Shown piece after piece: positions 25,525 to 38,245 of a DNA stretch of 64,000 bases. A program made the translations under genes and the position numbers. Each line of letters starts with the position of its first letter. The stretch's first letter is position 1. The stretch is taken from positions 21,266,001-21,330,000 of the forward strand of contig NC_135242.1 in assembly GCF_947623445.1 (NCBI RefSeq), read 5' to 3'. The notes under the pieces are model-generated. The model was given only the letters and a program-made list of their open reading frames with translations. It was not told the DNA's origin and did not search any database. This stretch comes from Clavelina lepadiformis (taxonomy: Eukaryota > Chordata > Ascidiacea > Aplousobranchia > Clavelinidae).

Positions 25525-28339
25525 AACTGAGACTTAAAATTTGTTTCCGTCTTTTTGGATCAAAAGGTAACAAGCCAGGAATAATGAATTGATTAATTAT
25601 AATGCTGTTACTGTCAACCAAATTATTTCGTAGTGCTCTATTTGTTATTTTGTGAAGTAATTGTACCATACCCTTCTACGTATGTTGTTTCTGGGATCAG
25701 TGCATTTTGAAACACTGTGTGAAGCGTTATATTATATTATTGATGGTTACTGTTATAGTTATTAGTGTTTGATGGGCTAGAAAGCTCTTTCATTCACAGG
25801 TTCATTGAAGGAATAATGAGTAGAAATATGAGACTTATTGCTCTTGTGCCTGTAGGTTTGATAGGTTTTGCTTGTACTTGTTTTTCATTTTCTTTGACTT
25901 TGGATCCAACGTTTTTCATTGTGCACAGAGGTTGTTGTTAAATCAACATTACACATGGTCAGTTTTGATATTTGTTAAATATTCCTAATTAATATTTGCA
26001 GATATTTGATATGTGGGAAAACAAAAATTCGGGGCAATTAGCAAATAAAACTGTTTTAAAATATCAACTTTGGAAAGTTGATTGTAAATGAGTAAACTTG
26101 ATATTTGTAATAAAAGACATCTCCCACAAAGATCATACCGTTTTAGTGCCCTTATAAGTAAATATTTTTTGGGGGCCTTATTTCAATTCGTAATGTCAAA
26201 TTGCTAACACAAACTTTTTGCTGCAGTTGTTTGCAATATTCTTTAGTTTTTTCTTTGGATTGTGATAAAATAAGCTTGGTTTGTTTTGAAATGAATTTGC
26301 ATTGTTGCTCGGGGATGATTTACAAGTGCACCATTTCAGAAAAATTATGTAATCGATTTAATATTTATTTCCACATTTGCATTTTGCAAAAAAACTAAAA
26401 AACTTAGTCTATAAGCAGTCATGTTTTTTTGTTTTTCTTTTTGTTTGCAGTATCTTTTGCCTTTTTGATTCCTTGCTTTACCTGTGAGTTTTTTAAATTA
26501 TTTAAATGGCAAAAAAGCCTTGATTATCGTGTAATTTTGTGTAAAATTGAATCATGTCCTTAATGTCTATTTGTGATAAAATAACTATTTATGTACGTTG
26601 CAAAACATCGAATTTGAAAAGTAGATGTTGTTGTTACATTTTTTCAATTTTAGGAGCGCTGTTGATACTGCTGAAAACTTGCATTTACAAAAGAATGACA
26701 AATTTTGACAGGAATCGAGGCCAATTTTGCAGTTTTTGTTTTAAAGTTACACATACAAATACAGATATACAGTAGTGTCAATGGACATCAAGCAGTTTGA
26801 CAAAGAATTTGGCACTTTAAAGAAATCACAAATTGGGCAAACTTGCTTCTCGAGATGTGGTTTTGTATAAATTTTTTTGTAAATTTGTTATGTTGTAAAA
26901 TTTTTGTGTCATAAAATGATGATCTTATTGCTGGTAATTTGCTAGGGTATTCATGCTTTGCATTCGGCTTTTTTGCTTGAAATCTGCTGTTTGTCTAATC
27001 TAACGGTGAAGAATGACTACTTCTTCTGTATCTACGTATTCTACTTATCTGTATACAAAAAATAAATGTGTGAAAATAGTAGTTTAAGCACTGCTTGAAT
27101 TACTGTTTTATCACCCTAGAAATAACTATAGTAACACACTAACCCTGGCACTTCAGCTGAAATTTCTGGAAGCTCACTTTTTTTAGTGCTTTGTATTTGC
27201 TGCACAAGTTATCTTTTTTATTACATTGGTGGTCTTGTAGCAGGCACCTTATTGTTAACTGGACTTTTACAACTGCTAATACAGTTTGGGAGGGTGGATA
27301 ATGTTAATTTTTGTTTGTACTGGAATGTCACAATATTAAAAAGTATCAAGTGTTGTCTGTTGCTTTACAAGTAGTATGAAATTTAGAAGGGAATATTGAT
27401 CAAAATAATGAACAACGTAGTGAAAATTTTCAGCTAAAAAATACAGCTGTTGTAATCATGGAATGAATGATAAAACCCAAACCAAGTATTTCTAAGTTTT
27501 ACAGCAACTTCCTTGCTGACATTTTACCTTTAGCCTTTTTTCTTTTTGCCCTACTTTTGGCTTTTACTCAATCATAAATTATGCATTAATTATATCATTG
27601 GAGGGTACCAAACTATTTTTGTAACTGACTTCCTTGGTACCGTCTCAAGCGTTTTCAACGGTTGAGGCTTTCTCGTTTTCCGCTTTCTATTACTTGTAAT
27701 TTTTGCCCTTAATTTTTAGTACATTTTCATTTCACCCTTCTTGTTAAACGATGATGAAAAATGTATGAAAATCAGGCTTGTTTTCGTTTTGATGCAATTT
27801 TACTTACTCTTTGGTATATGATATTGACTTGATACTTGTTCTAATAAGTGTAGCAAATAATGATGCTTGAATCTTCACATATGCAGAGATATCTATGGCA
27901 CCTGTTCCTTGTGTGCATTAATAGCGCTGTATATTTATCGGAAAGAAGTGTATTATTTTATTCATTGACTTGCACTTTTGAAGTTATTTATTCAACGTTT
28001 GAAGCTCTATTTATCAAGCACAGAACTATCCAAAAATATTCAGTTCCATTGTTGTTTTTAATTCTTATTTTGCCATTTACCGTCATGCATTTGCTTTATT
28101 GTAAACTATCTCTTCTTCAATACTCACGGTAAGAACTTTTACTTGTTATGGAGAGTTGTACTAATATGTTCAATTAAACCAAAAAGATAAATGGTATCGT
28201 ATGCCTTCTGCTATCAGAAAATTTGTCCTCGGCCTGAGGGAGGTCTCTGCACGACTTACACGGTGATTCCGCATCGCTCGAGCTTGTTTTTATTGCGAGT
28301 TCCGACAGACACACACATTTTTATTTGATTTTTAATATT
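25525..28339. other. Long AT-rich spacer after the transporter gene; no gene seen
   Basis: The proximal part should hold the transporter's 3' untranslated region; an AATAAA occurs near 26043. The rest is T-rich on the plus strand, with a hydrophobic open frame at 27860-28132 that has no splice or homology support. No RNA gene was recognised. Confidence 0.4.
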
Positions 28340-28515
28340 TTTATGTTTCGTATTGCCCAAATTTAGAGCTGTTCACCAGGTCCAATGAACTGTAGCAAGC
28401 GTGGTTAATGCCTTGCGTCCGCATCACGACGGCAGCGTCACCGGCTGACGAACACGGAACGCGTTTTTGTAAGCCCAGTGCTCTAATCGCTCCGCCTTTG
28501 AGCGAAACCTGGAGT
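28340..28515 (-). repeat. Candidate tRNA-derived SINE
   Basis: Read on the minus strand, an A-box-like GATTAGAGCACTGG (about 28478-28491) is followed about 25 bases later by a B-box-like GTGTTCGTCAGCC (about 28444-28456). An AT-rich stretch (AAAAATATTAAAAATCAAAT) follows further downstream. The geometry resembles a Pol III head, but the B box is imperfect and no second full copy was found here. Confidence 0.4.
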
Positions 28516-28760
28516 TAATGTTAGTTTAATGTATTTGTCTTTAATGCTCTGGGCCTGGGCTTAGTAGTGTGAAATTCACCGGCAATTTCCAGATAATGGT
28601 CCTTTGCTATTATGGGCATGTAGGCTAAGGCCAAATGTCAATCATAGCTTTAAACCGGCAGCACTGCGGCCCTTTGTTATACATCGTTTAATCAGAAATG
28701 CGTTTAAGGATGACGATGGACTTAAATGACCGCGGTAACATGAGTTTCCTGATTGCTTTA

Positions 28761-31449
28761 TTATCTTCGCCAGTCTGGCAGGGTATCAGTTATATGCTTT
28801 GGGATATGGGAGATAGTGTGTTGTATGATCTGGTTGACGAAGGCTTTCTGTTGAGCATCGAATCGGTTTCTCTGGTTGTCTTTCTTTCGTTTGAAGTAAC
28901 CATCGGCGTTACGACGTAGGCAGGCCAGCCTGTCCTCCAAGCTGGTCGGTTCGTAACCAATGAAACGTAACACTCGACCGATTTCTTTAATTCTATCCGA
29001 TTTCAGGTCTTCGTATTTTACAAGTAAGACAGGCATCCCGGCAGCCGAGAGAACTTTTGCATTAACAGTTGACCAAGCGTTCGATCCAGCCACGATAAAC
29101 TTTTTCCAGCCTAAAAACAAACTTTGAACCTACACGCAGACCTAATCTACATACCATCTTCACTTATTTGAACAAGCACGTCGTTGCTATAGCTAAGACA
29201 TTACAGGTGCCAACGATTTTTACCTTTGCCAAGAAATTTCTCTTCGGCAACGACTCCAGTGTGATTCTTCGTACCGCGACGATTGAACTCGGCAAGTAAA
29301 GTTTCGTATGGATCGCGAATTATCAAAATCACCTTGTCATAACCCGCCGGAAAATGTGTGTATTGTTGGTGAAATATGTGATCTTTTATTACGAGCGTTC
29401 GACCAGAGTTCCATGGGTCCATTTCGCCAAAAAAACCTATAATAGGCCAAATAAGTGTTTAGGCTTAGTAATTGAAAAGTTAAACCACGAATAGAATTTT
29501 TGTCAAGGTGCTGTGTAAATAAAACATTGTCTTTATTTCACAAAAATAGCTTCACCTTTAGCCGTCAGAGGTTGATCTGAGTAAACGCTTCCCGTGTAAA
29601 TGCCTGTGGCAACTTCGAGCAAATACCGGAGCCACGAATTACCGGAACCTGGTGCACTTGCCAACGCCACAAGTGGCAAAGTACCTGGCATTAAATATTG
29701 TTTAGGTCCACAGCTATCGTCGACGTTTGTACGGAACACTGACACCCGGTGTCGCCCTCCGCATGCCAACCCTGCAACGTTTTGTTCAAGTCCAGGACAA
29801 GGATGAGTGCACGCTTGATTGGGCACAGAAGAAGACAAGCTAAAGCTATACAAAGATGTTGCAGTGTTTTAATGTAGTTAACCCGTTTGTATAACTCCTT
29901 GTTGGTTTGTTTGTTTGCTGTAAATGTAGAAAAATCAGAGAAAGTTCTTACTTTGCGTGGAAATTTGTACAGTAACACGTGATGTTGTCGGGTATAATTG
30001 CGAGATGGTAACCTTCCTCCTCACAAGCCAATATGCACTTGATTGGCGTCAGCTGAGCCGAATATAATCTTGCACCCGTCAGTTTCTCGAAGGCTTTTGC
30101 TTGGGGGAAGCACCCTACCGTTGCTTGTTGAGCGTGATAAGGGGTAAACGGTCCTACATAGATTATAAGAATTTTGAATCTTCTTTATTTCAACGTAAAT
30201 TTTATCTTACAGCAAATTGAGGTTAAACACTCACCCTTTTGACAAGGCTCGTAAAATCGGTAAATTTTTATCCCATTCAGACTTCCGCACGTTTGCTCCG
30301 GGTTGCCAGGACAACGATGCTGGCAGCCATCTTCTAAAACATTGAGTTGTTCACCTTTTGCAAAGGTGCCAATGCAGATGCAATGAGTCATTTGTATTGC
30401 TGCCAGTTCGTAACCTCTGCACAAAGTGAAGAGTAGATTATGGCGAGAAATGGGTTATGATATTTTGATGGCGCTTCAAATGCTTACAACAATGCTTACT
30501 GGCTGGAGCAGTTTTCGAAGCACTTGTTTAACGTCATTTCCGGCCGAACCATCAAAGTTGATTTATCGAACATTGACTTCGCCGAACCTGCCTTTGTCTT
30601 TGGGGTTTCAACGCATCCCAAGTATTCCACTAAAACATTGAAATTAGCTTCAAAAGTGTAATTTAACTTGTAGTTGGCGTTAGACGATAGGCCTAAATAA
30701 TGGCAGAATTTAACAAAATAAGTAACAGCAAAAATGAATCATTGTACTGCCAAGATAACTACGGCTCATTAAATTAAAGCCACGTTGAACTAACTACGCG
30801 TTAGTCTAGGACAGGCATACGGTAATATTTGCTTTACGAAGTTTCCAACTTTTGAATAACGTCAAGTGGTAGACGTCAGACTCTTAGTAGGTTGAAGATT
30901 TGAAATCTAAATTCCACTTAGAAGCTGTCGGCGATGTTCCAGTCACCTTTACAGCGCATCCCGTCTTCCATAAATCTTGGGTTCTCGTGGAGCAACATCA
31001 TTTGCAAGCTTCCCTTACCAGAGTTTGACCATTTCTCTTCGTTTCGTATTTCTTCCCTTTGTTTCTCCTTTTTAAGTTTGTATTTTCTCGGAAGAGCACT
31101 TCTTGCCGGAACAGCGCGAGTTACTCGAACTCTAAGATCGATAAAAAATGTTGTTGGGGAACAGGCCAAGAATTAAAATTGCAAGAACTCAAAAAGGTAA
31201 TTAACTTATAGTGATTCCTATTCCTATACGTGCAGAATACTGGCTGTTGACTTGGGACGGTATACAACTATACACTGTTGTAATCATTCAAAAAGTTTAC
31301 CTTTCTAACAATTCTGCATCTTTCATCTGCAAAGCTCCCTGAAGAGAATTGTACACCAGCAGAAGACTCAGCGCAAGTATTAAAATGAGCTGCCCTCTCA
31401 GTATCAGATGATAAATCAATTTTGAAAGATGCCGAGTACACAAACACAT
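28761..31449 (-). CDS. WSCD: WSC-domain sulfotransferase, WSCD1/WSCD2-like (8 exons, 564 aa)
   Basis: Exons on the minus strand, first to last: 31301-31449, 30947-31131, 30500-30629, 30235-30416, 29952-30153, 29556-29839, 29224-29436, 28761-29110. They join in phase to 564 aa, matching vertebrate WSCD1/2 (about 565-575). A short cytoplasmic start and one signal-anchor span (about residues 17-40) predict a type II Golgi protein. Two cysteine-rich WSC domains follow (about 112-213 and 220-285; [22 protein letters not shown]; then [14 protein letters not shown]). A sulfotransferase domain ends the protein. Its 5' PAPS loop is [16 protein letters not shown] and its 3'-phosphate region is [15 protein letters not shown]. 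Vertebrate WSCD proteins are described as sialate O-sulfotransferases; the substrate here is inferred. The gene ends about 650 bases before the 3' end of ANAPC4, on the same strand. AATAAA overlaps the stop codon at 28758-28763. Confidence 0.92.
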
Positions 31450-31867
31450 TTTGGCGACCTCAACTAACGAGAATATGTTGTATTATTGACCGAACTTTTA
31501 GAAATGATTAAATAAGTATTGTATCTTTGCCGGCAGATCAAAGATAAGGCCACCAAACACATCAGCTACGCAATCATGGCGCTCGAACACGGTACCTCTC
31601 GTGTTTAATGGCCGACAATCACCTGAAAATCGATGTATTTCAATCCGGACACCAAACCTAAACTGTCGTCATCCGGATGCCTTTAACCGTATTAGCATTT
31701 CCTATTTGACGATATAGTTTCAATACATCAACACTACGGTAACACAAGCTTTTGTTTATGTTAGGTGTATATATGCAACGCATTTCAACATCAAAAATAG
31801 TATAGGCCTGTACAGCGTTCCATTGCCTGAGCAGCCACTATCTAAACAAGCGATTGTTTTCATTCAT

Positions 31868-31873
31868 TTTATT
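31868..31873 (-). terminator. Candidate ANAPC4 polyadenylation signal
   Basis: AATAAA on the minus strand, about 230 bases after the ANAPC4 stop codon. Other hexamers could be used. Confidence 0.35.
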
Positions 31874-32099
31874 GTGAGTTTCTCATAACAGAACAACTAA
31901 GACATTTCTAAATGGAAACATAATCTGGAAGCGAAGTTAAAGATAAACAAAGTAATGGAACGCAGCAGCAATCGCGCACTTCAGCATACGATCAGAAATC
32001 GTTTGTTCCATCACTTTTCTAAGTGAGACTGCGACTTACTCCGGCAACCCCAGAAAAGCAGCATTATGACGAAAGGATTTCTTTTCACGTCATAATCGA

Positions 32100-35000
32100 T
32101 TAAGCCGATACGTCAAGATTTTCATCAACGTAATCATCTTCTTCGTCTTGGTCCATTACGTAAGCTTTTATATGACGAAGGTCGGTGCCGAGCTGGAAAC
32201 AGCAGCATGGAAGTTAGACACAAAACAAACCAAACCAAGTTGGAGATTGGCTCAAATAACGTTAACAAAACGAGACTCCCTTTCCTGAAATATATACTAT
32301 TCCCCATAAAAATACTTCAATAACATGATTCCGATTGCATTCATGCTCTCAACGATAATGATTACATAAATTCAGGAGTTTATTGTTTTCGGGTAAGCGT
32401 TACAGACCCCACACGACATGGTCAAATCAATACAAGTTGAGAAGTGACATTTTGGGAGCGGATGATTCGTGGTGAAGGAAACATGTTAACTACTAAGTTC
32501 CGCAAACATACACTCACCACGCAGCAGACTTTTCTTGTACCCGATGACGCAATCTTGACCGGCACCATGGGGTCCATAACACAACCGTGGGTGACGTATT
32601 CACTGACGTCAAGGACCCCGTCTTCGTCTTTTTTGATCAAATGTTGGTTTTCGAAGATTGGGCGTACGGACAGCTGAACGAATCAAATCAAACTCACGGA
32701 GTATAACTTACTTCAAAAAACTGAATTACTACTGACATCAAAACTTAGGTTATGCATCGATATAAGCTAATAGATACCACTCATAGCGGTCATGACATTA
32801 CGTCAGTCGTTCGGAAGTTCGTGTTCGAACCTGCACTAGTAATGTTGAAGATTGTGACTTCAACAGAAGTGTCGCTGTATCTTCCTTATAATAGTCGATC
32901 CCTTGCACAAGGTATTGGCATGTTTTCCCGCCACAAGACGTCGTGATATTGTCAAATCTGATGCTGACTCTTTCGGAAGCCCTGTCCGAAAAAAAGGCCA
33001 GTCATGGATACAAGCAACGTCATAAAACTCCAAAGCTGTATCTGTAAACTTTAGGAGAAGATGTTAACCAGTGATTTGGGGTTTCTTTTGTTTTTTCGAG
33101 TTTATTTCCCAACTTGACAAGGCTGAGTTCTTTGCACGGCAAAGCAGACGTGCAAATCAATGTATAGAACGATTGATCTACAAACAGAAAGAAATATTTA
33201 AATCTGAAACAGTACAAGTGCAATAACTTATACTCGTGCACGCATTACGCATGCATAAGCACACGAAAATATTTCGCTCTCTTCTTCAAACATTTCCACA
33301 AGATTGCAACAAAGAAATTTAATATATTTACCTGTTTCATCAAACCACTGACAACTATGTGGCGGGGAGGAAAGACATGACGTCACCCAGCGGGAACGGT
33401 GCAAACGCTGCCGTTTAGTTAACTAAAAACGAAAAACGTCATCGCCTTGTTATGACGTAATAAGCATTTCAAATCTAGCACAAATTTTAAAAAAACTTAC
33501 AAAAGAGCGGTTTAAAAGAACTCTGATCTTTGAACGCAGTTCCTTGTATAGTTGGCATAACGAGGCATCAGGCCGTCGTTTTAAGATTAGAGGGTTTTGA
33601 GCTAAACTCGGGACTGAATCCACAAAACTGAACCATTCGTTCTTATCCAGATTCTGGGGCGCAGTCAATGGCGCATCCTGGAGGTACTGATCTGAAGGAA
33701 AAGAAATTCATTTCAAACTTATGGAAACACATGACTTGTGAATTCCACCCTTTGTACAACAGTCGTGTCAAACTGGCTAAAAGTAATGACTGATCAATGA
33801 TATCGATTCGAAATTCAAATTAATTATAGTTATATAACCAGCAAACTTACAGACTTTGTCCAGGTTAAAGTGTCTCTCTTTGCCGGACACTTTCAGTTGT
33901 TCGTGCTCGTGTATAAAAGATTCCACGATGAAATCAGCCACAAACTCAAGTTCTTTCATAGACATCTTATAACAGTACGTAGCATGTAAGCAGTGAGAAA
34001 TCGAACTCCATTTCTCAGTAAGCGACAAATAACAGTGTTGTACAGATTCCGAAGTATAATCCCGCAGGTTGGTAAAACGTTTTCGTATTCGGATGAAATT
34101 GGACGTGAACTTTTCAAACTTGGTTATGACTTATAATCCAAAACAATTTTTTTTCAGTGACATGTCAAAAGAAATTGTAAAATTTTGTCTGATTTGTACT
34201 AAGCGTTTTTTCACACGTCTTCATTTGAGCTATTGCACTTGCGCATAAATTAGAGTATCTATATTACAGAACAGTTCACTTTGCAGTTCACTATTCTAAA
34301 ACTTTGTGAATCTGGATATTAATAAAACCCTTCGGATTGGATTCCGGATCTGTTAATTTCTGCTTTTGTACAACACTGAAACCTATCGTGGATAACTTTA
34401 AACCAGAAAAACATTTATATTTAAAAAATAAATAAGCTAAATGTACCAGAGAATCGTTGTCTACGGCCTCTCGTTGAATTTTCGAAAACGTTGCATAAAG
34501 CCAGCGGAAAAAAGCCTTAAAATTCTTTAAACTTCTTCCAATGACCCTAAATTGAAAAATTGCATCTTCAGCACGAAAGTGCAGTGATAAGAATAGAAAT
34601 GAAATATTTATCTGAAATCAGAACCCTCTTCGCACTGCATAACTCACTGCTGCATTTCGCTCGCTTTCAATATAAACGACCCGGCACATTTTATAATGTC
34701 GTCAACCGTCTCTGAATCGAACAACTTGATGTACCCCAGTACGTCCATGTTACTCATTCCCTGCATATAAGTTCTAATATCACAAAAAAAACTTGAGCAA
34801 AATTACTTCCCATGTTGGCATGTTACAAAAACCTTTATTTCATGGAGATGGTAATAAATGGCATCAGCAGCAAGTTGAAAGTTGACCAGCAGTAATTGTT
34901 GGATGGAAGTGTATGACGCTTCGACCAAGGTCCCTAATTTCATTACGCCTTTCTTGGACATGCAGTTTGTAAGTAAATCCTCCAAAACGTCACTGTGCGT

Positions 35001-37732
35001 TTAATAGAAGTTTGTGGTCATAATAAACAGTTACAGCAAATTTGCTTAAATTGTAGTCGTTGCAAGCCTTGTGTGCACGTACCTGGGTTTTCCCCACATC
35101 AACATATGCATAAACTCATCCCCGATTGTTCCAGATATGTTTTTGTTTAATAAATAATTCGTCAGTTTAGATTCCATTTCCTGCATGTAAAAATCTGACT
35201 CAGTTGAATTTGGATTACCAACGGGTTACAGTTTATATACAATCACACTCTGTTTTGTTCAGCACGGATTTTCATGCTACTATTGTTTATATATAGCAAA
35301 GTTTTCTGGTAGTTAAACACTCAGAGCAGCATTAAGGAAAACGTGACTTCGCCAAGTCTCATTATCACTCTCACCTGGACCACACTCTCACACGATTCGT
35401 TCATCAGATCAATAACGCTTTGGATGTAAAGAAGAATCATATTTAGATGGCAAGCTTTTTTCGCAACTTGGTCGCATAGAGTTAAATCACTTGTCGCTTC
35501 TGAAATGTCATACTGTAATGAAAATAAAAGCTAAAGTATTAGATTTAACAAAACAAAGTATAAGTAAGTAATCAACGAGTAAATTAGAATGACATTTGTG
35601 TCAACATAAGAAGTTTCTAGATCAGTGGTTCTCAAACTTTTTTAAAAGAAAGTACGCAACGGTCTCCTAGCAATTTTTAAATGCCTCACGGTCCCTTAAA
35701 AAATCAACACAAATAAGCACAAAACGACACGTTGGTTTTTATGATATCAATGTAGCGGGTGTACCTGCTTCTTTGCAACCAGTTCGGCTATGTTTGGTTT
35801 CGTTCTGGACAACGCAACCCTAATATTGTGAATCACATTCAACCGGTTTCGAGCTTTAGGCTTGGTGGCAAGTAGTACCGTTCGCGGTCCCGGAAAATGT
35901 CTCACGGTCCCCAAAAGGACCGCGGACCCCAGTTTGAGAACCACTGTTCTAGATCTTAATAGCACATTAAAATAAATCAATTAAGTAGACATACCACTAG
36001 TAGATCACAGTATTTTTGTTCTTTTCTGGTGGATGCAACTAAGCAAGTAATAGATGATAAATCTGGACTCAAAGTCATATTCACCACTATTTCTTCCCGA
36101 GTGATCTAAATCAGTAGTTCACAATAAGCGGTCGTACCGCCATAAAGTAACATTGAAAAACAGTTTGAAAACAGCTATTGTTATTGAACTAACGGTTTCA
36201 TTTGTCATGATGTTAGACATTTGCCCCTCTGGAGAGAATATTTCGTAACAATACATACATTACATTTATGGCTGTAATACTAAATCTGCCAAACTACTTA
36301 CATCACTGGAAGGAATTTTCATTAAAGGGAACACTCCATATGCATACAGTGTGATTGTTTGTAGTTTGTCGCAAGTCACAAGAATGTGAAATCTGGATTT
36401 AAGCAACCAGAAATAATGAATAAAATTTATTAAAATTGTCAGTGGAACTCATTTACAACACATTTATAACATCAATGTTAGAAATATAGTCACATGGTGT
36501 TGTGAAATGAAGTTGAACAACTAAAATAGCATTCCCATAGTTCAAAAGAAGCAGAATTGATTAAAGTACCTTAAATCCCCAAGTATGCTTTTCACCTCTG
36601 TTGTTTTGAGATCTTTAAATTGTAACTTAGGAAGTTCTGGCAAATAATCTTTAAATGACAGGGAAGAAAACTGATTGCCTTTATAATCTGCAAATGTTTC
36701 AAAAGCTATTTCATAAGTATGTTTAAAGCTCTAAATATATCTGAACAGCATTTCTTTAGTATGCATGCATGCATAGTAACACCTGGTTCTCTAATGCAGG
36801 GCTTTTCAAACTTTTTGGAACTGCGACCCCATTTTAGAAAAGAAATTTTTATGCGACCCATTGATGGGTAGCCTACACGTTAATGATGTTAAAACAATAA
36901 ACGTCCAATTACAAATCTCAAGTGGTGTTTTTGTCTCTGGCAAAATCATACAAATGCACACAATCTACCAATCCACAATTTATAAAAATTAAATTTGTTT
37001 CACGAATGCGACTCCAAACGGGGTCGCGACCCACAGTTTGTGAAGCCTTGCTCTAATGTACAATAACAATATGTGCAAGGGCATTACCATCATTTTTCCC
37101 ATTATATTCCACCCATTTAATAGAAGTGACGGCGTTTTCTAACAAAGAATTTTCTTCTGTTAATGTCCACAACACCTGCGCTTTCTCCATATAGACAAAA
37201 GCAATTCCATTTTCTTTGCAATTGTAAGCAACAGCAATCACTGAAATAAAAAATAGACAACTTTTTCTTACATCCCATCTCATTTCAAATTCTGAACAAA
37301 ATAAAATAATTGATAAATGATATTAAGTATAGATATATATAATTAATAAAATATAATATATAAGATATATGGGGGTCATAATACTATAACAATATGTAAA
37401 AACTGTGCCCAAACTCCATGCATAGTTACTATTAACAGGCCTTTTCACACTGCTGCTCGCCACATCGAAATAAATGCTTTCAACTAGTCCTACACAAAAG
37501 GATTAAGTCACTCACCACTGCCATCTGGCCTCCAGCAAATTGCACTGATTCGATTTTGTTTATCAGGCGGTGGAAATGACCAGACTCTTTCAAGCGAAGA
37601 TAATCTGTAAAGAAGAAGTTCACCAGTGTCTGCTGCCATGGCGATCAAGTCTCTTTTGGGTGACCAACACATATGCTTGATCCTGCATTTCACTTGCTTC
37701 TCTTCCACCGAAAGGAAAGCATTTTCTTGCAT
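32100..37732 (-). CDS. ANAPC4: Anaphase-promoting complex subunit 4 (17 exons, 734 aa)
   Basis: Exons in gene order: 37516-37732, 37088-37240, 36570-36687, 36302-36392, 35995-36105, 35375-35512, 35083-35180, 34833-34992, 34648-34760, 34447-34546, 33851-33965, 33501-33691, 33332-33422, 33069-33177, 32831-32981, 32518-32673, 32100-32192. The sum is in phase and gives 734 aa (human about 808). APC4 is a scaffold subunit of the APC/C ubiquitin ligase that triggers mitotic exit. The N-terminal beta-propeller is recognised from CWSPKRDLIAMAADTGELLL and ICWRPDGSG. The helical APC4 long domain is seen from GDEFMHMLMWGKP, LEASYTSIQQLLL-like, GSFILKASEMQQ and NFKAFFRWLY. The C-terminal blade contains SSGTRKVCCV and LRHIKAYVMDQDEED, ending in the acidic tail typical of the family. 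Exons 13 and 14 are the least certain (weak match; donor GTTAAC). Two hAT MITEs lie in introns 2 and 5. Confidence 0.92.
35623..35946. mobile_element. hAT-type MITE 4 (324 bp), ANAPC4 intron 5
   Basis: The termini are CAGTGGTTCTCAAACT at both ends in inverted orientation, the classical hAT/Charlie-type end. A perfect 8-bp duplication TTCTAGAT flanks it (35615-35622 and 35947-35954). It is non-coding, apart from a chance open frame. Confidence 0.92.
36797..37050. mobile_element. hAT-type MITE 5 (254 bp), ANAPC4 intron 2
   Basis: The left end is CAGGGCTTTTCAAACTTTTT; the right end on the other strand is CAAGGCTTCACAAACTGTGG. A perfect 8-bp duplication CTCTAATG flanks it (36789-36796 and 37051-37058). 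The interior has GCGACCC words like MITE 2. Only about 23 bases separate the duplication from the donor splice site of ANAPC4 exon 2. Confidence 0.9.
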
Positions 37733-38094
37733 ATTTGATTACCTGGTTCTATTCTAATGAAAGCTTTTGAGTGATGTTTTTCTTTTTGCTTTTTAAAACA
37801 GAAGGCAGTTAGGTAGTTTGGTCCTGTGTCACAATGTCAACAAAACAATGGTCCTGTATCATAACGAAATGTCACAATGTGGACTCTATGAAGGCAAATT
37901 TTTTGACTTATGAAAACAGGCAGGTTTTGCAGAAATTACCATAGCAACTTTAAAATTTATAATGATTAATATTTACCAACTTTGAAGTTAAACAGCGCTT
38001 GACCAGATTGGAAAGCTTGCTATTTTTTGGGTGAGAGATCCTCTGCGCAATCAAGATGAACCAATAACCATTATCAATCAATCAGTCATGTTAT

Positions 38095-38245
38095 TTTTCG
38101 TCAAAAGCGTGGTCGGTATGAAAGATCAACCCAGTTGCTACTAGCATGCACAAATAAACGGGAAAAAGTGACAAAGCCGAAAAGGCTTAAAACGTGCTCA
38201 AAACTAATTAAGGTAATAATTACTGATAACAACTAGCACGGCCAC
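38095..38245 (+). repeat. Dispersed repeat D, copy 2
   Basis: Related to 10312-10475 inside the 1.6-kb inverted-repeat element, same orientation (GTCAAAAGCGTGG, AAGCCGAAAAGGCTTAAAAC). The terminal repeats of that element are not found next to this copy, so it looks like an internal fragment. Confidence 0.6.

Noticed and set aside
27860-28132. 90-codon hydrophobic open frame
   Set aside because: It lies in T-rich DNA where hydrophobic codons arise by base composition. It has no domain, no splice context and no upstream promoter-like feature.
18360-28270. Shared word GCACGACTTACAC near 18393 and 28251
   Set aside because: The similarity does not extend far enough on either side to define a repeat unit.
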